From Alphaproteobacteria bacterium (GTDB lineage: Bacteria > Pseudomonadota > Alphaproteobacteria > GCA-2731375), in assembly GCA_030746295.1 (NCBI GenBank), contig JASLMY010000201.1, positions 1 through 9,150 of the forward strand: a stretch of 9,150 nucleotides of DNA. Reading direction: 5' to 3'. Shown here piece by piece: positions 5,450 through 9,150 of the stretch. Under the pieces are notes generated by a model, which did no database searches, was not told the DNA's origin, and was given only the letters and a program-made list of their open reading frames with translations. A program made the translations under genes and the position numbers. The number at the start of each line of letters is the position of its first letter. Within the stretch, counting starts at the first letter, position 1.

Positions 5450-6346
5450 TCAAAGGCGGTGCCCGCCGAGAAATTGGAAGCCGGTCGCGAACTCGAACGG
5501 GGCCGGTGCCGACGCCGGCGTTTCGGCGGCGATGGCGGCTTCCAAATGGCCCCGTATCAGGTCGTTGATGAAATCGCGGTGGGTCAGCGGCAGCATGTGG
5601 CCGGCGCCCGCGACCATCGCCAGGTCGGCCTCGGGAATGGCCTCGGCGACGAGCTCGGCGGTACGGCGCGCCGTAGCCGGGCTCTCGTCGCCATAGAGCA
5701 CCAGCGTCGGCGCCGAGAGCACCCGATAGGCATCGGCCGGCGTCCGCTCGGTCATGGTAGTCCAGAAGTCCAGCAGCACCCGCGCGGTGCATCGGGCCAA
5801 GACCTGGCGCCTGGCCGCCGACAGACCCTCCCAAGTGCCGGCGCCGCACCAGTAGTCGATGAAGCGCGCCATGCCACCCCAATAATCGCCACTCACCGTG
5901 GCCTCGTTGATCGTCGCGGCGATGCTCGCGATCTCGCCGAAGAGCCCGTGCTCGCGCCGCCCGCGCTGCTTCAAGAGATGAAAGGCGACCGGCTCGATCA
6001 GGGTCAGGCTGCGCAGCCGGTGGCGGTTGTCGAGGGCCGCCCTGAGCGCCACCGCACCACCATAGGAGTGGCCGACGAGGTGCACGTCGTCACCGCAAAG
6101 ATCGATCAGCCGGGTCACGATCCGGGCCTGCTCGGCGAGCGACAGCGGCCCCCGGCCGACCCAGACGTCGCTGTCGCCATAGCCGTAGAGGTCCGGCGCG
6201 ACGACGTGGTAGCGGTCCTGAAGCCGGGTGCCGAGCCGTCGCCATTGGCCGCTGGTGCTGGCGGAGGCGTGCAACAGCACCACCGGCTCGCCCTGGCCGA
6301 CCTCGTGATAGGCGACCCGGGCCTGATCGATCTCAATCGACGGCAT
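5450..6346 (-). CDS. Alpha/beta-fold hydrolase
   Basis: A 298-residue soluble serine hydrolase of the alpha/beta superfamily. The visible parts are the oxyanion-hole region VVLLHASAST (22-31), the turn PDLYGYGDS (51-59), the nucleophile elbow G-H-S94-Y-G-G (92-97), the acid candidate D220 in LYGDES, and the catalytic H250 in GAGHML. A cap of about 75 residues (120-200) lies between the halves. The substrate is unknown; esterases, epoxide hydrolases and C-C bond hydrolases share this layout. The start at 6346 (MPSIEI) has GAGG seven bases upstream; a longer frame to 6499 would overlap the preceding gene deeply and lacks family-like sequence. The start overlaps the end of the DUF1127 gene by 14 bases, suggesting translational coupling, and metY follows 44 bases after its stop. 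It is not MetX, which is longer and carries a different elbow. Confidence 0.88.
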   Translation of the reverse strand: MPSIEIDQARVAYHEVGQGEPVVLLHASASTSGQWRRLGTRLQDRYHVVAPDLYGYGDSDVWVGRGPLSLAEQARIVTRLIDLCGDDVHLVGHSYGGAVALRAALDNRHRLRSLTLIEPVAFHLLKQRGRREHGLFGEIASIAATINEATVSGDYWGGMARFIDYWCGAGTWEGLSAARRQVLARCTARVLLDFWTTMTERTPADAYRVLSAPTLVLYGDESPATARRTAELVAEAIPEADLAMVAGAGHMLPLTHRDFINDLIRGHLEAAIAAETPASAPAPFEFATGFQFLGGHRL

Positions 6347-6683
6347 GACGATACCTCGCCCGACCGACATCGCCATCGTGGGTGAGCGAAGGAACCTGGC
6401 TGCGGTGCAGACCCAAGTCCACGAGCTCGCGGTCCGACAGGTGCCCCAGCGATTGCGCGTTACGTCGCCGGCGCGACCAATCGACGGCGCTGCGGACACC
6501 GGCGGCGGCGAGCGTCGCCACTTCCGCCATGATCGTTGCGCGTTGGTTGATCCATCGGGGATCCGAATAGACGCAGGTCATCTCCCAATTCCTTCCTTGC
6601 AACGAGGCTGGCCGGGACGCGTCTGCGTCGCTGGCCACCGTCGGGGTCGTTTGAAAGGCGTCTCTGTCGGGGTGGTGGGTCAT
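6333..6683 (-). CDS. DUF1127 domain protein
   Basis: A 116-residue protein with a C-terminal DUF1127 (YjiS-like) motif at about 66-97: an Arg-rich helix VDWSRRRRNAQ, then LGHLSDRELVDLGLHRSQV. DUF1127 proteins are small, basic and common in alphaproteobacteria; at least one (CcaF1 of Rhodobacter) acts on RNA, but the role of this one is unknown. Residues 1-50 are low in hydrophobic content and poorly conserved in character. The start at 6683 has GGAG nine bases upstream. An internal ATG at 6581, with AAGGAAGG upstream, would give an 82-residue product closer to the usual size, so the start is uncertain. Its stop lies 14 bases inside the hydrolase gene. It is the first gene of the leftward run that ends in metA and faces the BTAD regulator across the divergent region. 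Confidence 0.75.
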   Translation of the reverse strand: MTHHPDRDAFQTTPTVASDADASRPASLQGRNWEMTCVYSDPRWINQRATIMAEVATLAAAGVRSAVDWSRRRRNAQSLGHLSDRELVDLGLHRSQVPSLTHDGDVGRARYRHAVD

Positions 6684-6895
6684 TGCCTCGATCTCCGGTC
6701 TTTGGATCGCCTCTCGGCCTCGATCCAAATCTGGCGGCGGTTCGTGTGAAACACCGTTGGAAGCGGCGTGGAATTTCTCAGCGGCTAGGGAAAACCCTGA
6801 AAAAGCGCTGTTTTCCGAGGTCTCGGCGAACCGTCAAACGCCGCCGGCGCAGCCCTCGAACAAGCAATTCAACGCTCACCGTGGATGTCGGCGGC

Positions 6896-6915
6896 GCGGA
6901 ATCCAGCGATTCCGC
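6896..6915. promoter_or_regulatory. Inverted repeat with 8-bp arms, candidate operator
   Basis: GCGGAATC (6896-6903) and GATTCCGC (6908-6915) are perfect reverse complements around a 4-base centre CAGC. No T run follows in either direction, so an operator is likelier than a terminator. It sits 145-164 bases upstream of the regulator start and 213-232 bases upstream of the DUF1127 start, where one factor could act on both directions. Confidence 0.35.
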
Positions 6916-7045
6916 CGGCGCGTGTGTTTGATGCGGCGCAAAAATGGGTGCAGATTGCGTCTCGATTACCATATCCACCCGATACGTCGGACGAGAATCA
7001 GTCGCCGCAGCCAGGAAAGGCGGGATTCCACCGGTCGCGGGCCAT

Positions 7046-7056
7046 GGGGGAGAGGG
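7046..7056 (+). promoter_or_regulatory. Ribosome-binding site supporting a TTG start
   Basis: GGGGGAGAGGG is a strong purine-rich site. Its GGGAG (7048-7052) stands seven bases before TTG at 7060, from which the family-like N-terminus MLHLRLLGDIEV begins. Confidence 0.65.
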
Positions 7057-7059
7057 CGC

Positions 7060-9150
7060 TTGCTTCACTTGCGTCTCTTGGGCGATATCGAGGTAACGCG
7101 CGATGGCGTACCGCGGCGGCTGCCGCCGTCGAAGAAGACGCGCGCCTTGCTCGCCTACCTCGCGCTCACCGGGCGGCCGCATCGCCGCGAGAGGCTGTGC
7201 ACGCTCTTCTGGGATATCGCCGACGATCCGCGCGGCGCCTTGCGGTGGAGCCTCAGCAAGATCCGCCCCCTCGTCAACGAGCCCGAGCGGGAACGAATCG
7301 TCGCCGACCGGGAAAGCGTCTCGTTCGACGCGAGCGACGTCCACATCGACCTGGCCGAGATCCGACGCTCTCTGGCACGCGGCGCCGAAGCGCTTGAAAC
7401 CGAGGATTTGGAAGTCGCCGCAGCGGCTTATCACGGTGAGTTCCTAGAAGGCTTGAACTTGCCCGACTACCACGACTACCAGGCTTGGTGCGTGGCCGAG
7501 CGCGAGGAGGCGCGGGCGCTGAGGGCCGGCATCCTCGCCGCCCTCGTCGGCCGGCTGGCCGAAGCCGAGCAACAGTATCAGGCCGGCATCAGGCTGGCCG
7601 CGGACGTCGGCGTCGGCGCGACTTTCGAGCTGACCACGGCCTGGCGCGCGATCGGCCTGCAGGACCCCAGCGCCGGCGCCCAGGCCCTGCGGCTGACGGC
7701 GACGACGCCGAGCTTCGCCACGACGCCCGCGCCCGAGCCGGTGCCGGCGGACCGCACGGCGACCGAGCTACCCGCGGCGCCGTCTCACCTCGTCGGCCGC
7801 CAGGGCGAGCGGGCACGGCTGCTGGCGACGCTGGCCGAGGCCCGCGAGCGCAGCCAAAGCCGCATCGCCGTGATCCTGGGAGAGCCCGGCATCGGCAAGT
7901 CGCGCTTGTTGTCGGAGTTGACGGCAGAGGCCCGCCGACAAGGCGGCGTCGTACTCGAAAGCCGCGCCTTCGAGGCCGAGAGCGGCCGGCCCTACGGGCC
8001 CTGGATCGATGCGCTGAGACGCCACCCCACGGTTCTGGCGCGGCCGACGCTGGCCGACGATTTGGCGCCCCTGCTGCCTGAGCTGGCGCGGGAGGCGGCC
8101 AGCGAGCAGAGCCGGGACCGCCTGTTCGGCGCCGTGGTCGAGATCATCCAGGCTTGCGCCAAGGAATCCCCGCCGGTGCTGCTGGTCCTCGACGACGCAC
8201 AATGGTGTGACGAGGCTTCGGCCGCGCTGTTGCACTACGTGGCGCGGATGACGAGCGACCTCCCCATCGTCGTCGCCCTGGCCGTCCGCGAGGGCGAGTT
8301 GCCTGACAACGAGCCCCTGATGCGCCTCTTTCGCGGCCTCCGTCACGAGCTGGCCTTGGACGAGATCCGCCTCGGCTCGCTCTCCTGCGAGGAGACCGAG
8401 CAGTTGCTGCAGAGCTTCGGTACCGACATCGATGCCGAACGCATCTTCCGAGAGAGCGCCGGCAACCCGCTGTTCGCGCTGGAAGCGGCGCGCTCGCTGC
8501 CCTACCGCCAAGACGACGTCTCGCCGACCTTGGCCGACCTGGTCCGCGACCGCATCCAACGCCTGCCCCAGGAAGCGAACGACGTCTTGCGTTGGTGCGC
8601 ACTGTTGGGTCAGAGCTTTTCGATCACGCGGCTGACGGTGTTGACACCGATCGATCTCGACTCGCTGATGACCGCCTTCGAGGGCTTGGAACGGCACGCA
8701 CTTCTGCATGAGGTGTTGAAAGACGGCAAGCCGACGGGCAGCTACGCCTTCTCGCACGACGTCGTCCGCAAGGTGGTCAGCGCCGAGATCTCCGAGCCGC
8801 GCCGCCGCCTGATGCACCTTCGGATCGCCAAGGCGCTCGACAACCTGTCCCATCCCGACGAGACCGCCGCCGCCGATATCGCCCACCACGCGGCCCTGGC
8901 CGGCGAGGCCAGCATGGCGGCCGGCGCCTGCGTCAGCGCCGGACAGCGCTGCCTGCGCCTTTTCGCCAATGCGGAGGCCCTGGCCCTGGCGCGGCGCGGC
9001 ATGCACTACGCCGAGCAACTGGCTGAGCCCGAGCATCTCAAGCTGACGCTGGAATTGATGCAGATCCGCCTGGCCGCGCAGCGCCCCGAGGCACCGGGCG
9101 AGATCGCCCGGCAGATCGAGGCGCTGGCGGAGCAGGCCCTCGACTACGGC
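7060..9150 (+). CDS. BTAD-module transcriptional regulator with AAA/NB-ARC-like ATPase domain (partial)
   Basis: Signal-transduction ATPase of the SARP/MalT-like group; 697 residues are visible and the frame is open at the right edge. Residues 1-100 form the OmpR-like winged helix seen before BTAD modules (LRLLGDIEV, then LPPSKKTRALLAYLALT, then PRGALRWSLSKIRPLV). Residues about 107-195 are the BTAD helices (AAYHGEFLEGLNLPDY, ending AEQQYQAGIRL). Only about four residues (LVGRLA to AEQQY) separate two helices that in relatives are divided by roughly 35 more, so one TPR-like unit appears missing. A Pro/Thr/Ala-rich linker (about 203-250) leads to the ATPase: Walker A GEPGIGKS (274-281), Walker B LLVLDDAQW (374-382, D378/D379), and GNPLF at 468-472. 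Helical repeats begin after about residue 580. Such proteins bind DNA and oligomerise on ATP and ligand binding; target and ligand are unknown. It diverges from the DUF1127-metY-metA run, a plausible target. The TTG start rests on the ribosome-binding site and family fit. Confidence 0.88.
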   Translation, partial: MLHLRLLGDIEVTRDGVPRRLPPSKKTRALLAYLALTGRPHRRERLCTLFWDIADDPRGALRWSLSKIRPLVNEPERERIVADRESVSFDASDVHIDLAEIRRSLARGAEALETEDLEVAAAAYHGEFLEGLNLPDYHDYQAWCVAEREEARALRAGILAALVGRLAEAEQQYQAGIRLAADVGVGATFELTTAWRAIGLQDPSAGAQALRLTATTPSFATTPAPEPVPADRTATELPAAPSHLVGRQGERARLLATLAEARERSQSRIAVILGEPGIGKSRLLSELTAEARRQGGVVLESRAFEAESGRPYGPWIDALRRHPTVLARPTLADDLAPLLPELAREAASEQSRDRLFGAVVEIIQACAKESPPVLLVLDDAQWCDEASAALLHYVARMTSDLPIVVALAVREGELPDNEPLMRLFRGLRHELALDEIRLGSLSCEETEQLLQSFGTDIDAERIFRESAGNPLFALEAARSLPYRQDDVSPTLADLVRDRIQRLPQEANDVLRWCALLGQSFSITRLTVLTPIDLDSLMTAFEGLERHALLHEVLKDGKPTGSYAFSHDVVRKVVSAEISEPRRRLMHLRIAKALDNLSHPDETAAADIAHHAALAGEASMAAGACVSAGQRCLRLFANAEALALARRGMHYAEQLAEPEHLKLTLELMQIRLAAQRPEAPGEIARQIEALAEQALDYG

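Larger units (their letters stand above)
6684..7059. other. Divergent intergenic region, 376 bases
   Basis: It lies between the leftward DUF1127-to-metA run and the rightward regulator and should carry both promoters. I see no supported gene in it. On the minus strand TTGACG (6837-6832) with AAAACA (6814-6809) at 17-base spacing is a weak sigma70-like candidate for the leftward run. Other structures are the short inverted repeat AGGG-AAAA-CCCT at 6787-6798 and the longer one at 6896-6915. The frame of the regulator stays open leftward to beyond an ATG at 6931, but that ATG lacks a ribosome-binding site and the added residues are Arg-rich and unlike the family. No convincing promoter for the regulator was found by eye. 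Confidence 0.5.

Noticed and set aside
5450..6346. Alpha/beta hydrolase as MetX homoserine acetyltransferase
   Set aside because: MetX also has this fold and would suit the locus, but it is about 370 residues long with a different nucleophile elbow. Here the protein is 298 residues with GHSYGG, and an acetyl-type MetA is already present.
6778..7434. A 218-codon leftward open frame
   Set aside because: It is antisense to the start of the regulator and the intergenic region, with no ribosome-binding site or recognisable domain.
7768..9036. A 422-codon leftward open frame opposite the regulator
   Set aside because: It is exactly antisense to the ATPase domain, whose Walker motifs and helices are clear on the plus strand; composition is Gln/Gly/Val-rich with no motif.

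Overview
The window is GC-rich, densely coded bacterial DNA. Its gene content fits an alphaproteobacterium, possibly of the Rhodospirillales/Kiloniellales type: a DUF1127 protein, a corrinoid protein paired with a URO-D-family methyltransferase, an acetyl-type MetA beside MetY, and a BTAD/AAA regulator. The lineage is an inference from gene types and composition, not from a marker gene.

Layout. (i) Positions 1-62 look like the end of an IS21-type insertion sequence, lying in the 3' part of a small exported-protein gene that runs leftward from 461. (ii) A 338-base intergenic stretch follows and holds a perfect 14-bp palindrome. (iii) A rightward two-gene unit (800-2667) encodes a cobalamin-binding corrinoid protein and a URO-D/MtaA/CmuA-family methyltransferase. 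(iv) It converges on a leftward four-gene run. Read in transcription order this is a DUF1127 protein (6683-6333), an alpha/beta hydrolase (6346-5450, start overlapping the preceding gene), O-acetylhomoserine sulfhydrylase MetY (5405-4089) and homoserine O-acetyltransferase MetA (3995-2727). (v) After a 376-base divergent intergenic region, a large regulator gene starts from a TTG codon at 7060 and runs off the right edge. It has an N-terminal BTAD module and an AAA/NB-ARC-like ATPase.

How the genes fit together. MetA carries Glu111, the acetyl-CoA specificity residue, so its product O-acetylhomoserine is the substrate of the adjacent MetY. The pair therefore makes homocysteine by direct sulfhydrylation. 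The convergent corrinoid/methyltransferase pair moves methyl groups on cobalamin, but neither its donor nor its acceptor can be read from the sequence. Its proximity to homocysteine synthesis invites, but does not prove, a link.

Most unusual points: a C-terminal extension of about 125 residues on MetA with an ACT-like beta-alpha-beta-beta-alpha-beta pattern; an H-x-D in place of H-x-C in the putative zinc site of the methyltransferase; an apparent in-frame loss of about one TPR unit from the BTAD module of the regulator; the IS end that meets the exported-protein gene in codon phase; and a strong 10-bp-stem hairpin between metY and metA. I do not see a wholly new defence or mobile system in this window.
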